A stretch of 64,000 nucleotides of DNA from NCBI GenBank assembly GCA_951813065.1, contig CATOTH010000002.1, positions 372,001-436,000 of the forward strand. The letters run 5' to 3'. Shown here piece by piece: positions 36,590-47,582 of this stretch. Position numbers and translations under genes: made by a program. The notes under the pieces were generated by a model, which did not search any database, was not told where the DNA came from, and saw only the letters and a list, made by a program, of their open reading frames with translations. The stretch's first letter is position 1; every line of letters starts with the position of its first letter. This stretch comes from an uncultured Bryobacterales bacterium (GTDB lineage: Bacteria > Acidobacteriota > Terriglobia > Bryobacterales > UBA6623).

Positions 36590-37723
36590 ATGACCCAAGT
36601 CTGTAGTTCGCGCGCCTTGCTGCTCGCGGTGTTCTCGCTTGCCGCGGCGACCGCCTATCAATCGGCCAACACCGAAACCCTGATGGCCGATGCCGCGAAT
36701 CGGCTGCTCGAGTCCCTCAATCGCATGCAGCGGATGGGTACGGTGTTCCCGGTGGACGCGCCCGAGCGCACGAATTGGCATTACTTTCCCGAGACGGGCT
36801 TCACCGACGAATACGGATACGTTCGCAACGGGATCACGTTCAAGGACATGGATCCCAAGCAACGTCATCTGGCGTACGGTCTGCTCAGCACGGGCCTGGG
36901 CAGGGCCGGTTTCCTGAAGACCATGAAGGTCATGGCCCTCGAGGAAGTCGTCCGTGTGATCGAGGATGACCACACCGGCTACCGGGACACGGAGCGGTTT
37001 CATTTCACAGTGTTCGGTACGCCCTCGATGAGCGGCGACTGGGGCTGGCGGGTCGAAGGGCACCACGTGTCGTTGCATTACCTCATTCGTGGCGGCAAGC
37101 TCGTAGCGGCGAGCCCCACTTTCTTGGGCGCGAATCCGCACGAGGTGCCGCAAGGCCCGCACAAGGGAATGACGGCTCTTCAGCGCGAGGAGGATCTCGC
37201 GAGAGCGTTGCTGCTGACCTTGGACCCGGCTGCACGCAAGCGGGCGATCTTCGACAGCCAGGCCCCGTACGACATCGTTACGCTGGCCGACAAGCGCGCC
37301 AAGATCGACGGAGACCCGCAGGGTGTCCCGGCGTCCGCGCTCAGCGAGGAGCAGTACGCGGACTTGCTGGATCTCATTGCCGAGTACGCCGACACGATGC
37401 CGCCCGAAATCGCCGCCCGCCGCATGAACGCCGCCAGGGACACGCCGCGGGATCAGCTCTTCTTCGGGTGGGCCGGCAGTATCGAGCGCCCGGCAGCGAA
37501 ACCCATCGAGATCGGCAGCAAGACCACCGAGAATCGGCACCTGGCCGGCAACTACTACAGGATCCAGTCCCCGACGTTTCTCGTCGAATACGCCAACACG
37601 CAGAACCAGAGCAATCACAGCCACGCCGTCTGGCGCGACTTCGAAGGGGACTTCGGGCGCGATGTGCTGGCCGCGCACTTCCGTGGCAGCGGGCATGCGG
37701 CCGCCAACGCCTTCGGCGACTGA
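36590..37723 (+). CDS. Secreted DUF3500 protein
   Basis: This 377-residue protein has a signal peptide (LLLAVFSLAAATAYQ). The body matches the DUF3500 family: RTNWHYFPE, RHLAYGLLSTGL, HFTVFGTPSMSGDWGWRVEGHHVSLHYLI, GSIERPAAKP and FLVEYANTQNQSNHSHAVWRDFEGDFG. The many His and Asp residues suggest metal binding, but no function is established. ATG 36590 is preceded by GGAGGAG. It is divergent from citrate synthase. Confidence 0.88.
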   Translation: MTQVCSSRALLLAVFSLAAATAYQSANTETLMADAANRLLESLNRMQRMGTVFPVDAPERTNWHYFPETGFTDEYGYVRNGITFKDMDPKQRHLAYGLLSTGLGRAGFLKTMKVMALEEVVRVIEDDHTGYRDTERFHFTVFGTPSMSGDWGWRVEGHHVSLHYLIRGGKLVAASPTFLGANPHEVPQGPHKGMTALQREEDLARALLLTLDPAARKRAIFDSQAPYDIVTLADKRAKIDGDPQGVPASALSEEQYADLLDLIAEYADTMPPEIAARRMNAARDTPRDQLFFGWAGSIERPAAKPIEIGSKTTENRHLAGNYYRIQSPTFLVEYANTQNQSNHSHAVWRDFEGDFGRDVLAAHFRGSGHAAANAFGD

Positions 37724-37769
37724 TTCAAGACGCGGAAGCTTCGGCGATCCGCCGGGACCTCCCCTGCGG

Positions 37770-38768
37770 TCAATCGCGGATTCGGACCGTGCGGCCGCTC
37801 GTGGCTGACTCAATGGCCGCGTTGGCGATCACGAGAGCTCGTCTTCCGTCCTCAAAGCCGGGAGACGCGGACGTGCCGGACTTGAGAGCACTTACGAATG
37901 CGTCGATCTCACGGATGTAGGATTCCGCATAGCGCTCGATGAAGAAGTGGTGCAGCCGATCGCGTGCCGCCGTCCCGCGGTCCGTAAATCGCTCGATGTT
38001 CGTCGTGGACGGATTCGCTGAGACGAGCATTCCGTGCTGGCCGAAGAGTTCGACGCGCTGGTCGTAGCCGTACGCGCACCGCCGCGAGCAGTTGATATGG
38101 CACAGGCCGCCCGAAGCCATCCGGAGGATGACCATGGCTGCGTCGACGTCACCGACCTCCCCGATCCGGGGATCGATCAGCACGCCTCCCATGGCCGTGA
38201 CCTCGGCCGGATCTTCGCCGAACAGGAACCGCGCCATGTCGAAATCGTGAATCATCATGTCGCGGAACAGCCCGCCGGAAACGCGCAGGTAGTCCAGTGG
38301 CGGCGGCGCGGGATCGCGACTGGTGATCACGGCTTGCTCAAGCTTGCCGAGTTCCCCGCCGATGGCAGCCTGGCGCACGGCGCTGTGGCTCGGGTCGAAA
38401 CGCCGGTTGAAGCCGATCTGGACGAACGCGCCGGTGTTCGCCACCACCTTGGCACAGGCTTCCACGCGCTTGATATCGAGGTGGATCGGCTTCTCGCACA
38501 GCACGGCCTTGCCCGCCTTGGCCGAACGTTCGATCAAGTCGCAATGCGTGTCGGTGGCGGAGGCGATCAGCACGCCCTCAACCGCCGCGTCTCCGAGCAG
38601 ATCGTCAACTGAATCGACGGCCTTGCTGCCCGTTTGCCGCGCCGCTTCGGCACTGGCCGCCGCGTCGATGTCGAAAATGCCGGCGAGTTCCACCTCCGGG
38701 TGTGCCGCCAAGTTTCTCGCGTGCATGCCGCCGATGCGGCCCGCTCCGAACAGTCCGAGTCGTAGCAT
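37770..38768 (-). CDS. iolG: Inositol 2-dehydrogenase-like oxidoreductase (Gfo/Idh/MocA)
   Basis: This 332-residue protein starts with LRLGLFGAGRIGGMHARNLA (GxGxxG Rossmann motif) and has the conserved AVLCEKPIHLD (EKP) and GGLFRDMMIHDFDMARFL (the catalytic Lys and Asp/His region) of myo-inositol 2-dehydrogenases. It should oxidise inositol or a related polyol with NAD. It starts 14 bases after the pyrG stop, so it is probably cotranscribed with pyrG, an unusual pairing. No other inositol genes are in the window. Confidence 0.87.
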   Translation of the reverse strand: MLRLGLFGAGRIGGMHARNLAAHPEVELAGIFDIDAAASAEAARQTGSKAVDSVDDLLGDAAVEGVLIASATDTHCDLIERSAKAGKAVLCEKPIHLDIKRVEACAKVVANTGAFVQIGFNRRFDPSHSAVRQAAIGGELGKLEQAVITSRDPAPPPLDYLRVSGGLFRDMMIHDFDMARFLFGEDPAEVTAMGGVLIDPRIGEVGDVDAAMVILRMASGGLCHINCSRRCAYGYDQRVELFGQHGMLVSANPSTTNIERFTDRGTAARDRLHHFFIERYAESYIREIDAFVSALKSGTSASPGFEDGRRALVIANAAIESATSGRTVRIRD

Positions 38769-38782
38769 TCCGAGTCGCGGCT

Positions 38783-40579
<1,797 letters not shown>

Positions 40580-40806
40580 TCAACCGTTCCGCCCGGAACT
40601 CTATCTAGGCTGCAAGGGGTACCAGCCATAGCCCGGAACATTCTCAAAGATACCATATGCCATGCCGCCCAAACCTGCGGATTCGATGCCCTGGAACGAA
40701 CTTGCGAGCTTGCGTTTGCATCGCCGATGGTATGCTGATTATCGCCAGTGATCACCGGGTCGGTCGGCGCATCGACACGTACTTGGCTCGTGGCAAGGGA
40801 TTGCCA

Positions 40807-41802
40807 ATGAAGGGCAGGCAACGGAATTGGCGATATGGCGGGCCGTTAGCGCTCGTTGCGGCGCTGCCGTTCTGCTTCCCGCTGGTTGCTGCCGAGGTCG
40901 ATCCCGCTCTGCGCCTCAACCCGGAGAAGGAAGACTCCTCGGTCGAGTTCAGCCGTCGCGACACGATCAAGGTCGATGTCGAGATGGCCTTGATCAATGT
41001 CACTGTGACGGACCCCACCGGCCGCATGGTGACGGGCCTCGACAAGGATCACTTCCTGGTCAAGGAAGACAACAAGATGCAGGTCGTCGAGCAATTCGGG
41101 GCGGAAGAGGCTCCGCTCTCGCTCGCGGTTGTTTTCGACGCCTCGGGGAGCATGGGATACAAGATGAGCAAGGCTCGCGAGGCTGTTGCCCAGTTCTTCA
41201 AGACCGTGAATCCCGAAGACGAGTTCTTCTTGGTGCAGTTCAACAATCGGCCCGAAATGGTGACCGGCTTCACCGATAGCCTTGAGGAGATCCAGAGTCG
41301 GCTCACGTTCGTGCGGTCGAAGGGCCGCACCGCCTTGCTCGACGCCATCTATCTCGCCCTCAGCCAGATGAAGCAGGCCAAGAACAGCCAGAAGGCGGTG
41401 CTGGTCATTTCGGACGGCGGGGACAATTCCAGCCGTTACACGCCGCGTGAGATCAAGCGGACCGTCCGCGAATCGGATGTGCAGATCTACGCGATCGGGA
41501 TTTACGAACCCTTCTCAAGCCGAGGGCGCACCCCCGAGGAAGCTGCCGGCCCGGGTCTGCTTACCGAGATAGCGGAAGCCACCGGCGGGAGGCAGTTCGC
41601 TGTCCAGAACGTCAACGAGTTGCCTGACATCGCTGAGAAGATCGGAATCGAGCTGCGCAACCAGTACATTCTCGGCTATGTTCCGGAGAACACCCAGAAG
41701 GACGGCAAGTGGCGCCGGGTGAGAGTTGAGATCAAGAGGATTCGCGGGATGCCTGAACTCAGGGCGTACTACCGCAACGGATACTATGCTCCGACCCGCT
41801 AG
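40807..41802 (+). CDS. VWFA-related Acidobacterial domain protein, copy 1
   Basis: This 331-residue secreted protein has a signal peptide (LALVAALPFCFPLVAA). A short beta-rich domain (VEMALINVTVTDPTGRMVTGLDKDHFLVKED) precedes a von Willebrand A domain with MIDAS motif DASGS and downstream ISDGGDNSS. The end reads QYILGYVPENTQKDGKWRRVRVEI, typical of the VWFA-related Acidobacterial family (TIGR03436). These domains bind metal and protein partners outside the cell. ATG 40807 has AAGGGA seven bases upstream. Copy 2 follows with a 17-base overlap, a tandem duplication. Confidence 0.9.
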   Translation: MKGRQRNWRYGGPLALVAALPFCFPLVAAEVDPALRLNPEKEDSSVEFSRRDTIKVDVEMALINVTVTDPTGRMVTGLDKDHFLVKEDNKMQVVEQFGAEEAPLSLAVVFDASGSMGYKMSKAREAVAQFFKTVNPEDEFFLVQFNNRPEMVTGFTDSLEEIQSRLTFVRSKGRTALLDAIYLALSQMKQAKNSQKAVLVISDGGDNSSRYTPREIKRTVRESDVQIYAIGIYEPFSSRGRTPEEAAGPGLLTEIAEATGGRQFAVQNVNELPDIAEKIGIELRNQYILGYVPENTQKDGKWRRVRVEIKRIRGMPELRAYYRNGYYAPTR

Positions 41803-42754
41803 TTTCGTCTGGCGAGGTTCTCCACGGCACTCGCTGGCGGGAATTGTCCCCGCACTGCTAGGGCTCCTGGCGGGGGTTTGCGCTGCGCAAGACACCAGGG
41901 CTCCGAGCGAGGAGGGCTGCGAGCCGGGCGTGACGTTTTGTGTGGAGACGGAGCGCGTCGTCCTGCACGTCACCGTGGTTGACCGCCAGGACCGCTTCGT
42001 GACCGACCTGGCAAAGGAATCGTTTGTCGTCTCGGAAGATGATCGGCGCCAGGAACTCACTTACTTCGCGCAGGAGGATGTGCCGGTCTCGATCGGCCTG
42101 GTGATCGACAATTCCGGGAGTATGCGGGAGAAGCGGCGCGACGTTAACGCGGCGGCGCTCGAGTTCGTCAAGGCGTCGAATCCGCAAGACGAGGTCTTCG
42201 TGGTCAATTTCGACGACGAGGCGTACCTGGACCAGGACTTCACGAGTAGCCTGGATCGCCTGCAGGATGCGCTGCAGAGAATTGACACCCGGGGCGGCAC
42301 CGCCTTGTATGACGCCACCAGCATTTCGCTTGACCATCTGGTGGCGAAGGGTAAGAAGGAATACATCAAGCGGGCACTGCTGATCATCACGGACGGCGAG
42401 GACACGTCCAGCCGGATGGATCTCGAGATTCTTGTTCGGAAGCTGCAGGCCAGCGACGTGACGATTTACGGGATCGGCCTGCTCTCGGACGAGGAGCGCC
42501 GCGCCGCGAGGCGGGCCGAGCGGCACCTCAAGCAACTGACAGCGCCGACTGGCGGGCCCGCGTATTTCCTCGACAGCTACGAGGAGGTCGAGCCCGTCGT
42601 GAAACGCATCGCGGCTGACATCCGCAATCAGTACATTCTCGAATACAACCGTCCCCAGGGGGGCCCCGCTGGCTACCGGCGTATCCGGATCGAGCTCAGG
42701 GGCGGCGCAAAGAGCAACTCCGTGCGCTATCGGCCGGGCTACTACGCTGATTGA
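41786..42754 (+). CDS. VWFA-related Acidobacterial domain protein, copy 2
   Basis: This 322-residue paralogue of the preceding protein has a signal peptide (LAGIVPALLGLLAGVCAAQ), the lead-in VVLHVTVVDRQDRFVTDLAKESFVVSED, MIDAS motif DNSGS and ITDGEDTSS, and the ending RIAADIRNQYILEYNRPQ. Its ATG lies inside the end of copy 1, so both are translated from one message. The two proteins probably act together at the cell surface. Confidence 0.9.
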   Translation: MLRPASFVWRGSPRHSLAGIVPALLGLLAGVCAAQDTRAPSEEGCEPGVTFCVETERVVLHVTVVDRQDRFVTDLAKESFVVSEDDRRQELTYFAQEDVPVSIGLVIDNSGSMREKRRDVNAAALEFVKASNPQDEVFVVNFDDEAYLDQDFTSSLDRLQDALQRIDTRGGTALYDATSISLDHLVAKGKKEYIKRALLIITDGEDTSSRMDLEILVRKLQASDVTIYGIGLLSDEERRAARRAERHLKQLTAPTGGPAYFLDSYEEVEPVVKRIAADIRNQYILEYNRPQGGPAGYRRIRIELRGGAKSNSVRYRPGYYAD

Positions 42755-42768
42755 CTCCACCCGGTGGA

Positions 42769-43035
42769 ATGACCCTTCGAGCTTGGTGGGAGGCCGGGTG
42801 CTTCCTTTGGCAGGCCAGTCGCGGCTACCGCTTGCGCCCTTGGTGCAGCCCCTACCTGCGGTGGCGCATCGAAACGTATTCCGGGATGGACGCGGACGCG
42901 ATCAGGCCGGGCACTTTCTGGGGCTTCCTCTGGCGGGAGCGCCGCCGGCTGGCCGACTATCTCAGATGGACCGGCGTCATGCGCGCCGGCGGCACACTGC
43001 AAGCTACGCCTCGCCAGCCGCCTGAAGCGCCGTGA
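42769..43035 (+). CDS. Small conserved-looking protein, function unknown
   Basis: An 88-residue frame rich in Trp and Arg ([21 protein letters not shown], then [36 protein letters not shown]). The low frequency of frame-shadow signatures and the clustered aromatic/basic pattern suggest a real protein. It follows the second VWFA gene directly; a TTG at 42751 would overlap that gene's stop (TTGA), while ATG 42769 has GGTGGA immediately upstream. It ends 32 bases inside the convergent pta. I do not recognise a family with certainty. Confidence 0.6.
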   Translation: MTLRAWWEAGCFLWQASRGYRLRPWCSPYLRWRIETYSGMDADAIRPGTFWGFLWRERRRLADYLRWTGVMRAGGTLQATPRQPPEAP

Positions 43036-43978
43036 TTGCCGCGACGTAGTAGATGTCGTCCACCGAGCAGCCCCGGGACAGGTCGTTCGCCGGTTTGTTC
43101 AGGCCCTGCAGGAACGGTCCCAGCGACTGTGCCCCGCCGAGCCGCTCGGCCAGCTTGTAGCCGATGTTGGCGGCGTTCAAGTCGGGGAACACCAGCACGT
43201 TTGCCCGCCCCGCGACCGGGGAGCCGGGGGCCTTGGAAGCGCCCACGCTGTCAATCAGCGCCGCGTCGGCCTGCAACTCGCCATCGATTTTCAGCCCTGG
43301 GGCACGCGCCTGCACGATGCGCAGGGCTTCGATCACCTTGTCGACCATGCTGTGCCGCGCGCTACCCTTGGTCGAGAACGACAACAGCGCCACATAGGGT
43401 TCCGCGTTGAGCAGGCTGCGGCTGTTCTTTGCCGCCGCGATCGCGATGTCGGCGAGTTGGCTGGCGCTTGGGTTGGGCACGACCGCCGCGTCCGCGAAGA
43501 CCATCACTCCTCCGGCGCCGAACTGCGGGTCGGGATGCACCTGCACCATGAAGCTGGAGACCAGCTTGTATTGCGGTTGCACGCCGACACACTCGATCAG
43601 GGCCCGCAGGGTCTCGGCAGTGGTGTTCTTGGCGCCGCCTACCAAGCCGCAGGCGTCCCCGTTCTCCAGCATCAGGGCCGCGTAGTAGAGCGATTGACGG
43701 GCAACTTGCTCCGCCTCTGCGAACGTAACGCCTCGAGAGCGCCTGCGCTCGTGGTAGATCTGCGCGTAACGTTCAGCCATGCCGGAGTTCTCCGGGTGCG
43801 AGCAGTCCACGCCGGGAGCGCACTCGGTGTTCGTGCTGACCAGCACCGGTTGCACCACGCCGTCGCGTGCCAGCCTTGCGCACGCTTCGCGCACGCGTGG
43901 GTCGTCGCCTTCCGGGAACACCACGCGGCACCGCTTGGCGCGGGCGCGCTCGACCAAGCCAGACAAGTAGCTGGGCAT
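43004..43978 (-). CDS. pta: Phosphate acetyltransferase
   Basis: This 324-residue protein is a stand-alone PTA_PTB domain. Key segments are [110 protein letters not shown]. It interconverts acetyl-CoA and acetyl phosphate. No acetate kinase gene is adjacent. A TACGAT hexamer lies seven bases before the ATG, so the transcript may start at the start codon. Confidence 0.93.
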   Translation of the reverse strand: MPSYLSGLVERARAKRCRVVFPEGDDPRVREACARLARDGVVQPVLVSTNTECAPGVDCSHPENSGMAERYAQIYHERRRSRGVTFAEAEQVARQSLYYAALMLENGDACGLVGGAKNTTAETLRALIECVGVQPQYKLVSSFMVQVHPDPQFGAGGVMVFADAAVVPNPSASQLADIAIAAAKNSRSLLNAEPYVALLSFSTKGSARHSMVDKVIEALRIVQARAPGLKIDGELQADAALIDSVGASKAPGSPVAGRANVLVFPDLNAANIGYKLAERLGGAQSLGPFLQGLNKPANDLSRGCSVDDIYYVAAITALQAAGEA

Positions 43979-43985
43979 TCCTTAG

Positions 43986-43991
43986 ATCGTA
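43986..43991 (-). promoter_or_regulatory. Candidate -10 (TACGAT) seven bases before pta start
   Basis: On the leftward strand GCTACGAT is followed by seven bases and the pta ATG at 43978. With the usual 6-8-base distance from -10 to transcription start, the mRNA would begin at or within a base or two of the start codon. An AAGGA within the gap could also serve as a ribosome binding site if transcription started further upstream. Confidence 0.45.
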
Positions 43992-44201
43992 GCGATTGCC
44001 GGAGCGCGCTGCGGAACCGCCTCGCCCCCTGTAGGGCTCAGTGGCCTTGGGGGGCCGACCGACGCTCGCGCTTCGCCACGGAGCAAGCGCGGCAGGACGA
44101 TTGGAAACGCCCCTTGCAAAGCAAAACGGCCGCGAGGGCGGCAAGAGCGAACAGCAGAATGCCGAATGTCATCTAGCCAGCCGATTCACCGCTCGCGGGG
44201 C

Positions 44202-44450
44202 TCATCGCGCCAGGAACGGCGGGTTCAACCGCGAGAACTCGTGGTCCATGGGATCGAGGCCGCGCTCTTTCAGTTGGTCGATGCACTCTCTCACACTCGC
44301 CCCGGCCGCCTCAATGCGCTGCAGCGCAAGATTCTGTGGGGAATAGACCTTCATCGCAATGTAACTGCCGACTGCGGCGTGTCGCGTCGCGAGGCTGAGC
44401 TGGTCGGGAGCCCTGCCGATCAACTCGCTTAGGTCCTTGACTGCGGCCAT
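44202..44450 (-). CDS. Small conserved-looking soluble protein, function unknown
   Basis: The 82-residue product (AVKDLSELIGRAPDQLSLATR, YIAMKVYSPQNLALQRIEAAG, LKERGLDPMDHEFSRLNPPFLAR) looks like a compact helical protein with normal composition. ATG 44450 has GGGAGG two bases upstream, which is close, and a TACTAT hexamer nine bases upstream, so it may be a leaderless transcript. The frame is open to 44666, but that part is antisense to the divergent phosphatase-like gene. Family not recognised. Confidence 0.6.
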   Translation of the reverse strand: MAAVKDLSELIGRAPDQLSLATRHAAVGSYIAMKVYSPQNLALQRIEAAGASVRECIDQLKERGLDPMDHEFSRLNPPFLAR

Positions 44451-44459
44451 TACCTCCCT

Positions 44460-44465
44460 ATAGTA
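44460..44465 (-). promoter_or_regulatory. Candidate -10 (TACTAT) nine bases before small gene
   Basis: GGCTACTAT lies nine bases upstream of the ATG at 44450 on the leftward strand. It predicts a mRNA with a leader of zero to three bases. Confidence 0.35.
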
Positions 44466-44599
44466 GCCAAACCGTGGCGGGCCGCTTCGAGGGTCATGCG
44501 GGTCTCTGTTCCCGATGGCCCGCCGCTGTTTGGCGAGTGTTCGCTCCCGGGTAGGGAAGCGCTCGGCGGGCGCGCCGACGCTATCGCCGTCATTCGCGA

Positions 44600-44605
44600 T
44601 ACGAT
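44600..44605 (+). promoter_or_regulatory. Candidate -10 (TACGAT) six bases before phosphatase-like gene
   Basis: GATACGAT is followed by six bases and ATG 44612. This predicts transcription starting at the start codon. No ribosome binding site is present upstream of this ATG, which fits a leaderless message. Confidence 0.5.
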
Positions 44606-44611
44606 GCGCAA

Positions 44612-46156
44612 ATGGCTCGGGCCCGAGCATTGGTTCCAGCGCTGTACCTTTCCTGCTTGGCGGCATTCAGCGCCTGGGTCGCCGCCAGTTCCTGGGGGAC
44701 TGTGACGGGCTATCGCAGCGGGTACGCCCTCGACCGGCAATTCGAAGCGGGCCCGGCCCTGGCCAATCGGGTGGTTCTCGTCGTGCTGGATGGCTTGCGG
44801 ACAGATCGTGCCGTCGAGCTTCCGGCGATGCGCTCCCTTGCCGGTCGCGGCGCCTCCGGCACGGTGCGCGTCGCGCTGCCCTCGCTGTCCAATCCCGCGC
44901 GGGCCGCGCTCGTCAGCGGCGCCTGGCCCGCAGTCAGCGGCGTGACAAACAACTCCGCATTCGACCCGCCCCCCATCCAATCCTTGTTCAGCTTGGCGCG
45001 GCGGCGGGGAATCGAGTCCGCCGTAATCGGAACCGGATTCTGGCGCCGGGCGTTTGGCGAGCAGATCGACGTGATCCACGCGTTCACCCGCCCGCCCGAT
45101 TCGATGGAAGTCGAAGCCTTGACCGCGTGGCAGACCCAGGCATGCGACGAGGCGCTGGAGCACCTTGGTGCTTCCTCGGCTGCGCTGAGGGTTGTGGGCT
45201 TGCTGGCCGGCGACGACGCGGGGCACGAGTATGGAGGCGAATCGGAAGGTTACCGAGCGGTGACCGCCGTCGTGGACCGCTGCCTCGGACGGCTTGTGGA
45301 CAGGCTGGGCCACGATGCGACGATCGTGGCAGTCTCTGATCACGGCCACGTGGATCGGTGGGGGCATGGAGGCCATGGCGGCGAAGAGCCGGAAGTGCTG
45401 CACGCCCCATTCGCCATGGCGGGCCAGGGTGTCCGCCGGGCGGACCCATTCGATGCGGAGCTAGTCGACATCGCTCCAACGGTCAGCGTGCTGCTGGGCC
45501 TGCCGATTCCGGCCAACAACCAGGGGCGGGTTCTGTGGGACGCGCTGGAGGAGCGGGCGGGCACGGCAGCCAGGCTGCGGGACCTTGAGGGCGCCCAACG
45601 GGAAGCCCTGGCGGCTCACATGCCCGACCGGGCGGCTGCCCTCGCAGCGCTCAAGGCCGGGCGGCTTCCGGTCTCCGTCGTGGCGGCGGGGTGGTTCCTG
45701 GCCCTCATCATTGGCATCAGCCGGACCGGGCGTCTTGGCGCTGACCTCATCGCGATGGCAGTCTTCGCGGCGGTCTACGGTCTCTGCTTCTATGTCTTTC
45801 AGCTCGGGTATTCGATCAGTTCGGTCGTCCGACAGGAGTTTCTCTACAGCTTCTTCGGCCGCAACGTCCTGGCGGCGGCGCTTGCCACCGGCGCGGCGTC
45901 GTACTGCCTGCAGCGTCTGGCGCCGCCGGACCGTGCATCCGTCGCCCGCCTGGCCGTGATCCTGACAAGCGTGTTCGCCCTGATGGTCACCTACACCTAC
46001 TATCGTCACGGCCTGCGGATGGAAGGGTGGATGATCGAGATCGGGCCCGGGTTCAAGGCGTACATGGACATGCTTGCGATCTGCGGCATCGTGACCGGTG
46101 CGTTGCTTATTCTGGGATTTCGGACTCTTGGGTCGAGGAAGGGCATCGACGCGTGA
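44612..46156 (+). CDS. Alkaline-phosphatase-superfamily membrane protein (phosphodiesterase/phosphoethanolamine transferase-like)
   Basis: This 514-residue protein has an N-terminal hydrophobic segment, an extracytoplasmic alkaline-phosphatase-fold domain and about five C-terminal transmembrane helices from residue ~350. Metal and nucleophile segments are VVLVVLDGLRTDRAVE, LPSLSNPARAALVSGAWP (Ser nucleophile candidate), LLAGDDAGHEYG and AVSDHGHVDRWGHGGHGG. The layout recalls eukaryotic GPI-ethanolamine-phosphate transferases, where the catalytic domain precedes the membrane domain. It may modify a lipid or glycan headgroup. Its stop overlaps the xseA GTG (GTGA). The substrate is unknown. Confidence 0.75.
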   Translation: MARARALVPALYLSCLAAFSAWVAASSWGTVTGYRSGYALDRQFEAGPALANRVVLVVLDGLRTDRAVELPAMRSLAGRGASGTVRVALPSLSNPARAALVSGAWPAVSGVTNNSAFDPPPIQSLFSLARRRGIESAVIGTGFWRRAFGEQIDVIHAFTRPPDSMEVEALTAWQTQACDEALEHLGASSAALRVVGLLAGDDAGHEYGGESEGYRAVTAVVDRCLGRLVDRLGHDATIVAVSDHGHVDRWGHGGHGGEEPEVLHAPFAMAGQGVRRADPFDAELVDIAPTVSVLLGLPIPANNQGRVLWDALEERAGTAARLRDLEGAQREALAAHMPDRAAALAALKAGRLPVSVVAAGWFLALIIGISRTGRLGADLIAMAVFAAVYGLCFYVFQLGYSISSVVRQEFLYSFFGRNVLAAALATGAASYCLQRLAPPDRASVARLAVILTSVFALMVTYTYYRHGLRMEGWMIEIGPGFKAYMDMLAICGIVTGALLILGFRTLGSRKGIDA

Positions 46157-47547
46157 CGAGCGGACTCGAAGCCCCTGCGACCAAGGCGGTCTATTCCGTC
46201 GGTGATCTGACGGCGAAGATCAAGAGCACGCTCGACAAGGATTACTCGGACGTCAGGGTCAGCGGCGAGATTTCTGGCGCCAAGCACTCCCCGAGGGGTC
46301 ACTGGTATTTCACGCTCAAGGACAAGCAGGCGGAGATCGCTTGCGTCTGTTTCCGGGGTCGGGCGCAGTACCTTCGGACGAAGCCCACCGACGGTCTCGC
46401 CGTCGTTGCCCGAGGGAACGTCAGCGTCTACGAGCGGCAGGGCAAATACCAGCTGTACGTCGCGAGTCTGGAGCCTCAGGGCGTCGGGGTGCTGCAGCGG
46501 GAGTTCGAGCGGCTGAAGGCAAAGCTGGGAGCCGAGGGGCTGTTCGACCCGGAACGCAAGCGCGAATTGCCTTTCATGCCGCGCCGGATCGGGCTGGTCA
46601 CCTCGTCCGCCGGCGCGGCCATAGCCGACATGCTGACGGTATTGAAGCGTCGATTCCCCGGATTGAGCGTCCGTCTCTTCCCGGTGTCGGTGCAGGGCGC
46701 GGATGCCGGCGAGGAAATCGCCGAGGGCCTTCGGTTCTTCAGCGAGCAGCCGTGGGCAGACATCGTCATCGTCGGCCGCGGGGGCGGCTCGCTTGAAGAC
46801 TTGTGGGCGTTCAACGAGGAGGTTGTCGCGCGCGCCATCGCGGCTGCAGAGATCCCCGTGGTATCGGCTGTCGGACACGAAACGGACTTCACGATCGCCG
46901 ATTTCGTTGCCGACCGGCGCGCTCCGACTCCCTCGGCGGCGGCGGAGCTCGTCGTGCCGGAGGCGCGGGCTATCCTCCAGGGCTATCGAGATCTCGAGTT
47001 GCGGAGCGCGAAGGCGATGAGCCTTCGGCTTGAGCGATTGCAGACACGAGTCTTGAAGACCAACCTCGACCGCGCGGCGCGAATCGTCGAGTCCGCCGTC
47101 GGCGGATCGGGCCAGGCGCTGGACATCGCCGCGGAAAACCTCCGTGACAGCATTCGCGGTCGGCTCGAACTGCGCCGCACCGCCTTCGACCGGGTCGAAC
47201 GCAGGCTCGCCCAGCTCGATTTGCGTGTTCGCCTTGCCCGGCAGGGCCAGCGCGTGGGCGCGGCGTGGCAGCGCATCATGCCTGCAATCAGGAGAATCCT
47301 CGACCAGCGATCCGCGAGGCTGCAAGCTCTTTCGCGCAGTCTGGCCGGACTGAGCCCGGTCGCCATCCTGGAGCGCGGCTATGCAATCGTGAGAACCGCG
47401 CACGGTACTGCGGTCAGGGAGCATAGCCAGGTCACCGTTGGCGACACGCTTGACGTACGGCTGCACCGCGGCAGCCTCGATGTCAAGGTTGAGAATGCGA
47501 GGTCAGAGGCGGCAGGCCATCCTGAATCCGATTCCGACAGCGTATAA
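46153..47547 (+). CDS. xseA: Exodeoxyribonuclease VII large subunit
   Basis: This 464-residue protein has the N-terminal OB fold (YSVGDLTAKIKSTLDKDYSDVRVSGEIS) and the catalytic region PFMPRRIGLVTSSAGAAIADMLTVLKRRFP, VGRGGGSLEDLWAFNEE and SAVGHETDFTIADFVADRRAPTPSAAAE, followed by a long coiled coil and a C-terminal SSCC-like beta segment (ILERGYAIV). ExoVII degrades single-stranded DNA in both directions and needs the small subunit XseB, which is not encoded here. The GTG start overlaps the upstream stop codon by four bases. Confidence 0.95.
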   Translation: MTSGLEAPATKAVYSVGDLTAKIKSTLDKDYSDVRVSGEISGAKHSPRGHWYFTLKDKQAEIACVCFRGRAQYLRTKPTDGLAVVARGNVSVYERQGKYQLYVASLEPQGVGVLQREFERLKAKLGAEGLFDPERKRELPFMPRRIGLVTSSAGAAIADMLTVLKRRFPGLSVRLFPVSVQGADAGEEIAEGLRFFSEQPWADIVIVGRGGGSLEDLWAFNEEVVARAIAAAEIPVVSAVGHETDFTIADFVADRRAPTPSAAAELVVPEARAILQGYRDLELRSAKAMSLRLERLQTRVLKTNLDRAARIVESAVGGSGQALDIAAENLRDSIRGRLELRRTAFDRVERRLAQLDLRVRLARQGQRVGAAWQRIMPAIRRILDQRSARLQALSRSLAGLSPVAILERGYAIVRTAHGTAVREHSQVTVGDTLDVRLHRGSLDVKVENARSEAAGHPESDSDSV

Positions 47548-47548
47548 T
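47543..47548 (+). promoter_or_regulatory. Candidate -10 box (TATAAT) for thioredoxin gene
   Basis: A perfect TATAAT at the very end of xseA lies 34 bases before ATG 47583 and would give a ~28-base leader. No clear -35 hexamer is present. Confidence 0.4.
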
Positions 47549-47582
47549 CGCCATAGGCGAGACTGTATCGCTGGCGGCTCCC

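Noticed and set aside
36308..37813. N-terminal extension of the citrate synthase frame (about 500 codons)
   Set aside because: Citrate synthase homology begins at the TTG at 36307 with a good ribosome binding site, and the upstream part is antisense to the well-supported DUF3500 gene.
46006..47466. Leftward frame of 486 codons over xseA
   Set aside because: Antisense to xseA, with Arg/Asp-rich shadow composition and no domain.
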